DNA from: Adiantum capillus-veneris
Lineage: Eukaryota; Streptophyta; Polypodiopsida; Polypodiales; Pteridaceae
Direction: 5' to 3'
NCBI GenBank assembly: GCA_014529385.2
Contig: CM043953.1
Location: 99,949,842 to 100,013,841 of the forward strand
DNA: 64,000 nucleotides
The translations under genes and the position numbers were made by a program. Below the pieces are notes generated by a model that had not been told where the DNA came from, ran no database searches, and saw only the letters and a program-made list of their open reading frames with translations. Below, one piece after another: positions 53,343-64,000 of the stretch; the stretch's first letter is position 1; each line of letters begins with the position of its first letter.

Positions 53343-54290
53343 TCATGTGGAGCGCCGCTCTACAATCACAACCCGGCCATCTCTGTAGAAGGCCGTCTTT
53401 CCCTTCTCCCTTGCCGCTTGAATCTTTGGCATTACCTCTCTCATATGCGCAAGCTGTGTGAGAGTGAGGTCATCTCCAAGGAATATGCCCGTTTTCTTTA
53501 GTGTAGGACGCTTCTTCAAGAAGTCCTTTGACTCCATGGATGAGAAACGGATGATTAGAGCTCTCCCCTTTGAAGTCTCCCCATTGCCTTGTGTCTTCTT
53601 CCCCACCCTCCATGCCTTTGTATGAGTAGCCTCACTACCCATCATGCAGAGAAGTTCTTCAACTTCCCCTTCCACATCATCTCGGTCTCTTAGACCGGTT
53701 ACTCTTATATGCAAAACTCTAGTTTTCCTTCCTTGTTCATCGTCTAGAGTCATGTTGATGATTGTAGGAGTGGGGACAGATGTGGTTTCTTTCCCTTTGC
53801 CTTTCTTAGTGACTTGTATCCACTTCTCGGCCTCATCCGCCTTCTTTTGCGTCTTCGTGATCACATCTATCCACGAAGACGTCTTTACCATCTTTTGTTT
53901 CTCCTCCTCTTTGATCATCCGTACCTGCTCTTTGATGACCTTGATTTCCTCTCCTACTGAAGGCTGGAATTCCCCCTCCTCTAGTCCACTGCTCGCTTTA
54001 TCAACAAGTTCTCGCTTGAGAGCTGAGACCTCTTCTTCAAGTGCTTTGGAGTCCGCCTTAAGTGCTTGTAGCTCTGCGTGCAGGTCCTCTTTCTCTTTCT
54101 TCCACTATGCGCCTTCGTTGAGAAACATTTGAAGAAGGTTGGCCTTCTCTCTGAAAAGAATTTTCCAGGTCCGAAAAATTTTCGAAAAATTTTGCAGGTC
54201 CGAAAAATTTGCAGGTGTGACTGCGCGCTGTTTGCACTGTAATGCACCTGCGGGCTTGGGGGGGGGGGGGGGGGGCGGTCCAGCCACGAA
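53343..54290 (-). pseudogene. ORF1 of LINE F (coiled coil plus RRM-like)
   Basis: The C-terminal part (53343-53918) has a Lys-rich stretch, an RRM-like segment (VLHIRVTGLRDRDDVEGEVE, GRALIIRFSSMESKDFLKKR) and the typical end IFLGDDLTLTQLAHMREVMP with FYRDGRVVIV, as in L1 ORF1p-type proteins. The upstream part is a long heptad-rich coil (ELQALKADSKALEEEVSALK) back to about 54160. A stop at about 54105 separates the first ~60 codons. Confidence 0.8.
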
Positions 54291-54300
54291 TAAGGCGATG

Positions 54301-54469
54301 GCGATGCAGCAGGCAGGTGGCTCGCAGCTCAGCAGAGAGGTACGTGCGCTGGTGCAGCAGGAGGAAGGCAGGTGGCGTGCAGCTCAGCAGAGATGTACGC
54401 GCGCTGGTGCAGCAGGAGGAGGGCGCGCTGCGTTTTAGGGTTTCGCCTCGGACAGTGACAGTGACAGTG

Positions 54470-54524
<55 letters not shown>

Positions 54525-55169
54525 ATGAGACTGTGTGCTTTATCCTCTTTCAAAACATGAGAGTGGGAGCAAAGATAGAATGTTCTTGTCACAGCAAAGA
54601 ACCACGGGAGGTGCTCCTTTAACTGTGAGAGAGAGAGTGTTTTCTTTCCAACTAACTTGTGGATTATAATCTTTAAACCACTTGATGCCAAAAAATCATG
54701 TCTCATTCTTCGTGTTTGGACAATCAGCGAAGTTGAGGTTTCGAGGTCGCATATTGTCAAGTTTTGAACTTCATACTTCTTCGATTATATTTAGCCTCTT
54801 CTAGGTAGGTTCGTAGCCGTATTCATTTCTAGTATTCAGCTTACATTAGGATTTCCAGGATTAAAAGTTGTTGTGTGGAGTTTGATTTCCAGGATTAAGT
54901 CTTTGAGATGTCTTATCCTTGTTAGTTTGAAGTTGAGTAGATGTTTCAAGTTTTAGCGAAGTAAGTTGCTATAATTTATGCCTTTTCTAAAAGAATTTTT
55001 AAGTAAATAATGGTTTCTTTTGTTTAGTAGCAAATCGAGTTTTTTTTCTGGGCGTTGAATTTGGTTTCTTGTGTCCCTTACTTTTGTATTTTCGTGAGTG
55101 TTTTTAGTCCCTCTTATAATTCGGAAGTTCAGAATATTCCGACCTTATGAAGGTATAACCTCCTCAAAC
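54301..55169. other. Spacer with 71-bp repeat and (GA)n, otherwise unassigned
   Basis: Two copies of a 'gcaggtggc..gcagctcagcagaga' unit (about 54312-54360 and 54368-54418), then (GA)n at 54473-54521. The rest has no recognised feature. Confidence 0.5.
54473..54521. repeat. (GA)n microsatellite
   Basis: About 24 GA units following a short 'gacagt' repeat, upstream of LINE F's 5' end. Confidence 0.95.
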
Positions 55170-56260
55170 CGTTGTACACTCATTTGTCTAGCAAGATGGC
55201 AAGCACAATATACATATATGCAAATCTTGTGGTAGCCAGCTTCAAAAGCTCCTTTGTGCTTAACTGCCTGTACAAAGCAAGAATCGTGGGCTTCCTTGTG
55301 ATGAAGCTCACACTTTTAATACCCTCATCTAGCACAAGAAAAACCCAAGGCAATTTCCCAATGTCCTTGTCCTCAAAGAGAAAATCAAGTGTATGGCATG
55401 TGCAGCTAGTGAAGAAGATAGAAGTTCATTTTGCTTCAATAAGAGACCATGCATATACACAATCCGCAGGCATTGTCCATGCAAACTTGGACAACATTCT
55501 CATTCTTCAAAATGCTAGAAATGTATTCCCCTCATTTGTATTGCCCACTTGTGTCAATAGACTTGAGAAAAATTGATCCGTGGTTAGAAGTAGCCACGAC
55601 ATTTATAATAGGCCTCCGCTTAGTGTCAGACCCCAACCATTGCATGCAATTGTACATTCATACCTCTTCCACTTTCCTCACACACCATACAATTTTTTGT
55701 TCACGCACCTTGACCTCACTTACCAATTCCTTTTCTCATATTTGATTGAAAGTAGAAGGCTTATAGTTGGAACCCACTTCCCCAATTGCCCTTAACATAT
55801 CCATATAATATGGAGATTTTGCTTGGGATATCTTCCGCATAACAGAACCTGTGTAAGGCAATGTTTGCATTCTTCCTTGCTTGCAAAATCCAAGACTGCC
55901 ATGCACTTGACTAGCTCTTCGTTTCTTTGATAAAGAGCCTTCTACATTCACAGAAGATGACAATCTACAGATGTTTCCCAAATCCCCTAAATCTGCAACC
56001 ACAACATCAAGTTTAGTCTCTTGTAATTTTTCCTCCACACGTGCACTACATCCTTTACCTCTTTTGGGGGGTGATAGAATTTGTCAACCCCAAATCCCTT
56101 CAATCCAAGAATGTGTGTCCTGATGTGCGAGGGACCACCATCGCATTCATGAGCACAATCACATAGTCCCACTCTTGCGACTTTTCTCCCCATCGTGAAA
56201 AGGGAGCAAACACTATGAGTGTAGATGACTTGGGACTCCGAGTCCAAACACTCATAAATC
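55170..56260 (-). pseudogene. hAT-type transposase relic (DUF659 region)
   Basis: On the - strand a possible BED-type finger remnant (CDCAHECDGGPSHIRTHILG) is followed by a DUF659-like region: SPYYMDMLRAIGEVGSNYKP, then RRPIINVVATSNHGSIFLKS (about 55600-55650), ENVVQVCMDNACG (about 55490-55530) and a 'YNHKA/KHKGAFE' type stretch near 55230. Many stops and shifts. No terminal inverted repeats were identified. Family assignment follows the DUF659-hAT association in plants. Confidence 0.7.
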
Positions 56261-56918
56261 GCGAGGCGAGAAGAGAGAACTCACGGCAATTGTGTAGCAA
56301 CCACCCCTATAGAGGAGCACCCCCAAGAAGGTAGAGCCTCCCTTCTCTTTCTTGCTCTCTCTGCTGAGCAGATGGTGCTCTCTGTCGACCTGCACAAAAG
56401 GAGGGCCTCTCTATTGACCTGCAAATTAGGTGCTCTTACAATAAGTCCATTTTTAGGTGACAACGCATAAGGGACGAAAATTGATTGAATTTAATGTGCC
56501 CCCAATTTTTTGAAGGCGGAGTATGACATTCAATACCATACTCCTGTTTTCGATACGTTTCCAAGTCAGTGCATGGAATTCTCCCCAATCATTGCCAATG
56601 ATTGTATGACCAATGATTGGCTAGCTGCCTTCACAATAATTGGCCCCCCTCCTCCCCCCGATTCTTGACGGCAGGGAATGGTGCATCAGTGACCATTCCC
56701 ACGTAATCACTGCTCCCACCATGGCTTCCGGCTCTCCACCGGTCGCCATGCAGTCGCAGTGATTACGGAAAATGGTTACTGACAGACACCATACGCGTAT
56801 GGAGAAGTATAAAGTGAGAAAAAGTGGTGGAATGCTGTTTTTCCTTTTCGTTTTGGGGGGCTGTTGTTGTAAAGTCTTGTGTTCTATGGGAAAGTTTGAT
56901 ATCAGCCTTTTTTCACAG
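56261..56918 (+). other. Intron sequence before last PPD exon
   Basis: No coding homology to about 56840. It ends in a strong acceptor (atcagccttttttcacag). Confidence 0.6.
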
Positions 56919-57228
56919 GCTCGACAAGTTAGGGGATCCTAAAACGGCAGGAGATGTGATTCTCAAGAGCTTTACAAGTAACTCAAAGGTTATTCCAACG
57001 CTTCTTCATGCTGAGAAAAGGGAGGACCTATTGAATGGCGGGAGATTCCTGTATTACAACCTTGAGTTTTCAGTTCAGGGCCAATCATTCTTAAGGCATA
57101 ATGTCTCTGTATATGCTGCATATAATGGGCAGCTTTTCTCGATGAACGCACAAACTCCGGAGAAGCTATGGCCTGATTTCAAGCAGCAATTTTTCGAAAT
57201 GGCCAACTCTTTTAAAGTGAGGCTGTAA
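56919..57228 (+). CDS. PsbP-domain protein (PPD family), last exon
   Basis: After the G completing the split Arg codon, the exon encodes LDKLGDPKTAGDVILKSF, FLYYNLEFSVQGQSFLRHNV, YAAYNGQLFSMNAQTPEKLW and a C-terminal FFEMANSFKVRL, then TAA (57226-57228). The YY-LEF-V, RHN and LF-NAQ-PE-W positions are hallmarks of the PPD/PsbP C-terminal half. Together with 24296-24506 it forms a full-length PsbP domain of about 173 residues. The upstream in-frame codons (from 56824) are intron read-through. Confidence 0.88.
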
Positions 57229-58429
57229 AGGAGGTCTTTGGTTGGAAAATGCATCAATGGCAATTTTTTGGTCATGTGTATTTGAGTAGGTGCCAATCTA
57301 TCTGTTTGAGATTAAGTGGTTTTTCCAATTTTGTGGATTTCCTTGCTAGGTCTTTTATACTTGATGTCAGACCAAGCGAAACCGCAAGCATTGTAGCTAC
57401 CTGTTTTGTTCTAGCATGTTTTGCGCCTTACATGCCTAGCTCTTCAGGTACAATGACATTTTTTAGTTAAATGAAAACTCTTCCACTCATTCAGACTCAC
57501 TTCTACACTAGCTCACACACTTTCCATGCAGATATTTTTACACATGCAATCATACTCATTTTCCATCCACAACCCTACTTGGAATGTCAAATAGATAGCC
57601 ACACATTTAGATACATTTCTACACATGCACGCATGCACACACACACACACACTTTGCTCATGCGCATTCAGACTCACTTCAACATATGTGCACATGTACA
57701 CTTTGCAAGTACACATACACATATACTCCTTCTCTATTCACACACATAGCCTTGGGTTATCAGATAGGTAGATTGGAATGGTGGCATACAATCTCTAGGA
57801 AAGCTGTCTAGATAGATTGGAGACTCGCCTTGTTAGCCATCGCAATTGGACACATGATGGATATTGCCTCGTTGGGTGAAAAGGCCTTTGACCATTGTTT
57901 TATCTTTAGAGGGATTTACTGGTCTGTTTGGTCTTCTACTTCCTGATATGGTATATTCATTGTTTGTGGAATTTATAAATTCATCTTGTAGTGTGAGTTA
58001 CGTGGTTTTACACTAAAACTAATTTTATATGTGTAAGTCCAAAGATTATAAATGAAAGTTCATCACAGTTAACGGTGTACAAGTCATACATCTATCAGCT
58101 AAATCACACTTCTAATAGTTAACAAGCTATGCTATCCTAACTAAACACATTGTGGTGGGGTTATAACAAAGCAAGCTTGAAAAGATTAGGCATAACCTAG
58201 ATAAGAGGTGACTTCATATCAAAGTCAAGCTATATGTGCTTTAAAAGACAATTATAGCCCATACGAAGTTTGATCCCTACAACACAACTCTAATAGTGCA
58301 TGCACCGACGGATGTCTAATGAAGTATTACATTGCGCTATTGGAAACAAAATAAATTGTGTCTATTGTGGGATTAGACCACATTGGCAAGTCAACCCCCC
58401 TCCCCCCCCCCCAAAAAAAAACCCAACCC
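57229..58429 (+). other. 3' UTR and downstream sequence of PPD gene
   Basis: The 3' UTR presumably occupies the first few hundred bases; AATAAA is not obvious. (CA)n at about 57630-57652 within a stretch of 'cacatg/acacat' low-complexity DNA to 57745. Nothing else recognised. Confidence 0.5.
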
Positions 58430-59848
58430 AAACTAGCATCGTAGAACTTTAACCACTTTTCATGTCCCTTTGAGCTTTATAGGTTTTATCTACTTCTTTT
58501 GTACCAACATGTGCCAAATCTGCTTCTTCCACAATGGGAAACTGGTTCCATCCAGCTTCTTGATATTGTAAAGAGCAGTGTCCTGTGATCCAGCCATAGC
58601 TACGCTTCAAAGTAGTTTACTTTCTTGGGAAAAATTCGGCAGAGTTTTCTCTGTAAACTGACCTCTGAACCAATATCAACCTGTCAAATGAACCAAGAAA
58701 GCTTCAGATTCTGCAGAAATTTTGGCAGAGTCTCCTTTGTAAAATGGCTCTGGTGTACTAAAAACAGACCAAAAAACAGCTCAAAAAACACTGTCTCTCT
58801 GACACTGTAAGCTGCGGGTAAACTTGTCCTACACCTGTACTGTCTCTCAATGTCCTGTCACTGTCCTGTAAGCATAGGCTGCGACAATGCCTCAACAGCA
58901 GTAAAGCAAAGATGCAATCCCAACTGTCTAACTCACAGTCAATACATCCTAGTTGCCTATCTAAGGGTGCTCGAGGGATCGCTCCAAGACCTGTATCACC
59001 GAAAGGATCTCAACATTCGAGAATCCCCCAACTCAATAAAACCTCACTCGACCCTCAACAAAGGCTGCAGTAAATCTGACAGTACATAGACTTTCCACAA
59101 AGTCATACATCCACAAATTTCCCACTGTATGCTGTAACCGCTGCGGCAGTTGTTTGCTGCGTGACTCACAGCCAGCAAACCCTCAACAGACATACATCAT
59201 CTCTGACAATACATCCCATGTGGAAGTACCTGCAATGTCAGGATGAAATCTGGAATATCAAGCAGCAAACACAAGCTACCTGATGAACTAGTGGATGTCG
59301 CCTACAGTCTGTGTGTAGATGCTCCCGTGTCGTATGTGACATGTCTCCAAGAACTGTGAGCCGTCCTTCGATGTGTAGACAGCCACAAATCAACACTCTG
59401 AGAGTGTCGATATCCTCAGCACCTGCAGTCGTAGGCCGAAAACCCCAAATTTGCAGAGTTGGATCTGCACCCGCGGAGACCACGTAGTCGAAAATGGCCT
59501 GCGCAGACCTTTGTCGAAGCCGAACGGTGGTCGAGATGACCTCAGATCGAGGCTCGGGGCCGTGTCTTCGCCTGTCGAATTTCACTCCAATCTAAGCTGG
59601 TGGCTCTAGCCTCCTGCAGTGCTGCCCCAAGCCTCGATCTGAGCTCTGATACCAGTTGAAGGAGCACGAGCGGAAGTGCGACGCGAGAGAGAGTACGAGA
59701 AGAAGAGCACGACGATATGGTGAACTCGCTCTACTGTAATGTGTAGAGCATAGTGAGTTCTTATTAGGTTTTTACAAAAGAATATGTGTACATACCTGGC
59801 AACCCGCCCACTTACCTTGGCGACCACATTGGGCTTTATACCCCAACA
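58430..59848 (-). mobile_element. Ty1/copia 5' fragment: LTR, leader and gag start
   Basis: LTR 59657-59848 (192 bp; - strand TGTTGGGGTATAAAGC ... GTGCTCCTTCA), then the primer site TGGTATCAGAGC at 59654-59643. A ~1-kb leader is followed by an ATG near 58598 opening MAGSQDTALYNIKKLDGTSF and PLWKKQIWHML, the N-terminus of copia gag. It ends at a C/A-rich run about 58397-58430. LTR length, TGTTGGGGT start and CTTCA end resemble element E, though most of the LTR differs. Confidence 0.75.
59657..59848 (-). repeat. LTR of copia fragment
   Basis: TG...CA ends in either orientation, next to a tRNA-Met primer site. Only one LTR is present. Confidence 0.75.
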
Positions 59849-60298
59849 AGGTATGCCTTACATTTAGTGTAACCAATCATTTGGGCTTGGGGGGACACAT
59901 CAAATGTTTTTTTGAAGTAGATTAGTGTCATAGTACTCTATGAGATGAACAAAAAATGATATTATTTCCAAACTATTGTCGCAAAATAGAGGTGCACAAG
60001 TATTGATTCCCATATAACGCATTTTGAGGCTTGCAAATTTCTTTATATAAACTTGCTTCCTTTAACTTGGGTGGTTTCTTTACATAGATGTCATCTTCAA
60101 AGTAGCCATTAAAATAAGGTGAAGATTCATGGTGGCCTAAATAAGGAAGCGGGAGTGTGGAATGGCAATGTTATATGTGGTGAGAAGGCAGCATGATGTA
60201 TGTTGTGGAATGATATGACCAATACATGAAGTTTGTTCTTGTTTCATATTTGTTCCTCATCCCTTGTGCAATTGTCACATCAACCACTCGCCTCCTCT

Positions 60299-60301
<3 letters not shown>
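59849..60301. other. Unassigned sequence between copia fragment and LINE G
   Basis: AT-rich; no coding or repeat assignment. Confidence 0.4.
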
Positions 60302-60361
<60 letters not shown>

Positions 60362-61347
60362 ATTTGGTATTAACGTCGCGGGGCCCCAGAAATGACCCAT
60401 GGGACCTGTAAGTGATACATAGTCTCCCCTCACGGGGGTGTATGGTGTGGTGTGTGTTATTCTCTTTTTGTGTTCCTGTGAGTGTCTTTTGATGCTCAAG
60501 TATGCGGGTGAGGTATGTTCTGAGAGCTGTAGGGGAGGGGTCTGTCTTGGATAATAGGTCCGCAAAGGTAGAAAAACCGCTTAGAAGTGGTTGAAAATTA
60601 GCCCGGATGTGAGCGTATTCTGGGCATTCCAATGTCACATGTGCTTCATCTTCGGGAGCTTGCATTGTACATGATGTGCATATCCGTTTAGAAGCATCAA
60701 TTTTCAGCCAGCCCTCTGTTTCTATTTTGAGTATATGTGACCTTGTGCGCATCAAAGAGATGGCTCTTCGTGCTATGTGGGGCATGGGTGTTCGTATGTG
60801 GGCCTGGGCTTCCATTGGGTTTGTGCTATAGCCTTCCCAATACTTTGTGTTGACATGCTTGCAATAGTATTCAAATTTCGAGCGGTGTTGCGTTGTCTTT
60901 CACTTGGTGTGGAGGCTATTTAGTAAAGCCATGTCAAAATTCAGCATGTGTTCTCCCTCCTTGCCCTCCTCAATAAGCATGTCCACATATGCCTCTACAT
61001 TCCATTTAGCGAACCATTTCTTAATGTCCTGTATGAGGCTCGATGACAGAAATTTTCTTTTCTTTGTCTTTTGTGGCACACATCTCGTTCCCCAGGCAAT
61101 GCGGGGGATTCGAGTAGTAGGCATCGCTTTGACCTTCATGATATACGTGTACATTTTTTACAATGCTTTCATTTCTAGTGGTCTCTTGCCTGTCTCCAAG
61201 AGTAGCACGGAGTATGGTGTCGTCTTTTTGACCCCCAACATAGAAACTTTTTCTGAATTTTTTCAATTTCATTCTATGTGTGGGCTGAAATGCTTGCTCC
61301 CCAGATTTCCACTCCGTAGAGGATGGCTTGCACCACGCATGTCTCAA
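60297..61347 (-). pseudogene. LINE G ORF2 C-terminal region
   Basis: Broken into frames at 61021-61347, 60900-61154 and 60360-60815. The last has a Cys/His cluster in CTSCTMQAPEDEAHVTLECP, as in LINE F. The open frame runs into the microsatellite at its end, which is not coding. Confidence 0.75.
60302..60357. repeat. (GA)n microsatellite at LINE G 3' end
   Basis: 28 GA units directly adjoining the 3' boundary of LINE G. Confidence 0.95.
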
Positions 61348-62540
61348 AAATGGTCACTTTTATCTCCCATCTTTTTATACTCCTTTGTGTGCACATGTTT
61401 TCAAATTGATAGTACTTGGCATGGCCGATGTCAATTCTATTATGTGCGCATTGTCCCCAAGCATAGTTGCACGGGATGTCAATCCCCAAGTACTTGAAAC
61501 TGTCGACTTTCTCAATTTGTTTCCCTTGATACATGAGGGGGGCGTGGATATCCATCTTACGGGTCTTTACAATCATGAACTTTGTTTTGTCTACATTGAT
61601 TGATAGACCCACATTTTCACAAAAAGCATGTAACGCATCGACCAATTTCTGTAGAGCTGTAATGTCATGGGCGAAAAGAGCCACATCGTCTGCATAGATG
61701 AGCATGAGAAGTGTAAGCATCCCGATGGCTGGTTCATCCCCTTCTAGTCGAGGGAGGAAGCTTTCTATTTGATCAATGCACAATCCAAAAAGAGTAGGGG
61801 AGAGAGGGCATCCTTGTTTGACCCCCATGTTGCTCGAGAAAGCTTTGGACAGCCCTTCGTGGGTTTTTAGTTGACAGATGACTCTGTCATAGAGACGTGC
61901 TACGGCACTCCTAAGATGCATCGGTACTTTTATGCATTCCATCCTTTTCCATATACCCATTCTCGGGACCGTGTCAAAGGCTTTGGTGAAATCTACAAAG
62001 CAACAGTATAATGTTTTTCCCTTTAGCCGACTCTCTTCCATTAATACCCTGAGTGAAACAAGGTGATCAATGGTGCTATGTTTTGGTCGAAAACCTGCTT
62101 GTTCTTTTGCTCAATTGTCTCCGCCCATGTGCTTATGCTTTGTTCTAAGATGCTTCCCAAAATCTTTGCCATGCAAGATCCTACCATAATGGTACGGTAG
62201 TTGGTAGGCTGATTTACATCCCCTTTTTTGTAAAGTGGTTTGATCCAGTTCTTTTGCCAATCCTCGGGTAGCCCTTGAACAATGGCTTGGTTTAGCGTTC
62301 TATGTATCCACTCTCTGGCTCTCATACCTGACCATTTTAGCATTTCTGAGTTCAAGTGTAGTATGTCCGGAGCTTTCCCATTTGCACGTTTCTGTATGCC
62401 TTTTTTAACCGTTTCGAAATCAAAGTGGTCTTGGGCATGGAGATCGGTTTGCATGTGTGGCATTTCTTCCGCATTACTATGCACATATAGTTGTTCCACA
62501 TACATGTACATGTCATCTGAGCTTATGTCCCCATCCTTGG
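60358..62540 (-). mobile_element. LINE G, 5'-truncated
   Basis: The - strand holds RT and the C-terminal part only; no endonuclease or ORF1 precedes it, so it is 5'-truncated at about 62540. On the 3' side it abuts a (GA)n tract (60302-60357), which in the LINE's sense is a (TC)n tail-like tract. RT blocks match LINE F closely in wording, so both belong to one clade. Confidence 0.85.
61274..62511 (-). pseudogene. LINE G reverse transcriptase
   Basis: 62041-62511: KKGIQKRANGKAPDILHLNS, WIKPLYKKGDVNQPTNYRTI. 61274-62041: CCFVDFTKAFDTVPRMGIWK, NMGVKQGCPLSPTLFGLCID, MLIYADDVALFAHDITALQK, KVDSFKYLGIDI. The Asp of VDF and the YADD box are intact. A frame change at about 62041-62090 breaks the ORF. 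Confidence 0.85.
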
Positions 62541-62746
62541 AGGTCAGATAGTACCTATGGGATCAAAGATACATGCGATGCACTATGTGTGGGGTGGATA
62601 AGTAATTCTTGATGCTTAAGGATTGTGGTGATGAGAATCACAAACAATGGAGAACCCCCACAGTGTGACTAGGAGAGGAAAGTATTTAGGTCTATGTCAT
62701 GGCTAAAAATGTGAGGGAAGCAAGTTCGAGAGTATGAGTATCGCAC

Positions 62747-62797
<51 letters not shown>

Positions 62798-63277
62798 TTC
62801 ACATTCATATTGAGTGGAGCACCATCCCTTTCTCCCATGCTTTCTAGTTCTAGCAAAGCTAATTGACTTCCATGATTTAAATCATGGAAATTTGTAGATA
62901 CCAGCTATATACAATTGTTTCACTATCATAGGGGACATACTCGATGCTGCTGTAGATAATGTTTTTTGTTACACACATGCACTATAACATTATATCTTAT
63001 CGTATAAGAGTCTTTTTTTTATATAGCCCTTGTACTTTTTACTTGCAACTCATTGGAAAAACCCCCCATAAGAACCCCCCATAAGGTTCATTTGAAACCC
63101 ATTTATGATTGCACAAGCCCTCAAAGATCCAAAGAGACCTCAAAGATATATCCGACAAGTCTTGAACTCAAGACCAGTTATTCAAGAGGGAATTGGGCCA
63201 ATTAATCTATCACACGAGTGATAGAAATTGGGATAATTAATCTACCACAGAAAGGTTATTCTGTTTTCCCCTTCTTA

Positions 63278-63312
<35 letters not shown>

Positions 63313-63776
63313 GCGCGCGCGTGCGATAGATCTTTGAGGGCTCACACACACACACACGATAGATCTCTTGTTTAGTTTTTATTACAAGATTAGGTCTCCC
63401 CAATCTCAAAAAAATAAAAATTCTCTCAAAACATTTCAAATGCATAAGTGAAGAGTGAGTATAGAAAATGAAAAGCCCATGTATATGGAAAGTCATGGAA
63501 AATGAAAAGTCAAAAGACATTTCATCTCCATATATAAGACATGGTCGAGTGCACATCACATACATTTGTGTTTTCCTTCTCTTATTTTTTCCTTTAGCAT
63601 TTTCTTAGTGTCATTGCACTTCATAAGAAGCGTGTCCTTGCACTACTTATGTAGTAAATACTTTTGTTTTGAAGCCAATATATGTTGCCGCAATCTTGGT
63701 AGCACGACAAATTATGGGGTATCTAGTGAGATACCCTCAAAAAAGTGAAGCAAAACGTGAATGAAAATGACATGCG

Positions 63777-63812
<36 letters not shown>

Positions 63813-63882
63813 AAGACAAGCCACGTGTGAGAGTGTCGTTGAAGCGAAGAATAATTTTTGCACGTAGCTTCAGGATGGCGCG

Positions 63883-63923
<41 letters not shown>

Positions 63924-64000
63924 GTAGGCGGAAGTGGAATGCAGGGTCGACGCAAGGTAGTATAGTTGCAGCGCAGCCAGTGGTAGTCGAGGTGAGCTGC
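62541..64000. other. Microsatellite-rich sequence without recognised genes
   Basis: (GA)n at 62749-62794, (CT)n then (AC)n/(GC)n at 63279-63325, (GA)n at 63781-63809 and 63884-63922. A near-palindromic 'catgatttaaatcatg' lies at about 62871. No coding region supported. Confidence 0.6.

Larger units (their letters stand above)
49600..54300 (-). mobile_element. LINE F (L1-type ORF1p plus APE/RT ORF2)
   Basis: On the - strand: ORF1 (about 54290-53343), ORF2 endonuclease (53337-52100), RT (52084-50830) and a C-terminal region with a Cys/His cluster (50815-49694). It is distinct from LINE B because ORF1 resembles an L1 ORF1p-type coiled-coil/RRM protein rather than DUF4283. RT blocks VDFRKAFDTVPRARLM and KQGCPLSPTLFGMYV are shared with LINE G. 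I did not find a target duplication. Confidence 0.85.
24507..56918 (+). other. 32.4-kb intron of the PPD gene, TE-filled
   Basis: The donor GTATGA at 24507 and acceptor ttttttcacag ending at 56918 are phase-compatible, and the joined protein is collinear with the PsbP fold without a gap, so no intervening exon is needed. The interval contains at least nine identifiable transposon insertions in both orientations, several nested. Recognisably non-TE sequence is limited to the margins (24507-25100 and 56260-56918) and perhaps small gaps. Confidence 0.82.

Noticed and set aside
55172-55745. Two + strand open frames
   Set aside because: They are antisense to the decayed hAT transposase, whose residues and motif order are more convincing.
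56824-56918. Open frame extending upstream of the last PPD exon
   Set aside because: It reads through the pyrimidine tract and acceptor site; the exon starts at 56919.

Overview
Organism and overall character. This is eukaryotic nuclear DNA from a large, repeat-rich plant genome. The evidence is one spliced nuclear gene for a chloroplast PsbP-domain protein, Ty3/gypsy, Ty1/copia, L1-like LINE and hAT relics, and tRNA-Met type primer-binding sites. There is no prokaryotic gene organisation. The very long intron, dense nested LTR elements, many (GA)n/(CT)n tracts and algal/bryophyte/fern-type LINEs make a fern or another large-genome seed-free plant my best guess. That is an inference and a gymnosperm is not excluded.

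The only host gene I can support is a PsbP-domain (PPD) protein on the + strand. One exon is at 24296-24506 and the last exon at 56919-57228. Their phases match (an Arg codon split 2+1), the splice sites are GT/AG, and the protein reads across the join as one continuous PsbP fold. The intron between them is 32,412 bp and almost entirely transposon. Exons for the transit peptide and N-terminus were not found, so the preceding intron probably also holds much or all of 1-24295.

Region 1-24 kb. A - strand gypsy pol scrap (1-1880) is followed by a + strand gypsy-type element with gag and protease but no pol (J1, 1898-5101). The 3' part of a sister element follows (J2, 5102-18060), split by an 11.1-kb - strand Athila/Tat-like element H (5571-16697, TSD GTATG) that has gag, pro, pol and a large extra coding block after integrase. 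Next come a 5'-LTR-bearing - strand element M (about 18311-21849) and the 3' end of a third sister, J3 (to about 23195).

Region 24.5-56.9 kb (inside the intron). The nesting can be read from target-site duplications. Solo LTR K (25137-25676, GTCAT) sits in an older LTR-like region. A - strand gypsy N (LTR 27336-28336, pol remnant 48532-49200) was hit exactly at its polypurine tract by chromovirus A (28342-48526, TCCCC). A was then hit in gag by an L1-like LINE B (about 30210-40401), which was itself hit by non-autonomous LTR element C (30423-33833, ACAAT). A was also hit between protease and RT by solo LTR D (41735-46202), which was hit by a young copia-derived element E (42219-45976, TAGAA). 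E has identical 191-bp LTRs and one intact 553-codon gag-protease-like ORF but no pol. A second LINE F (about 49600-54300) and a hAT transposase relic (55170-56260) fill the rest.

Region 57.2-64 kb, downstream of the gene: a copia 5' fragment (about 58430-59848), a 5'-truncated LINE G (60358-62540) and microsatellite-rich sequence with nothing else recognised. The most notable items are the giant TE-stacked intron, the young pol-less copia element E, and the extra coding block of element H.
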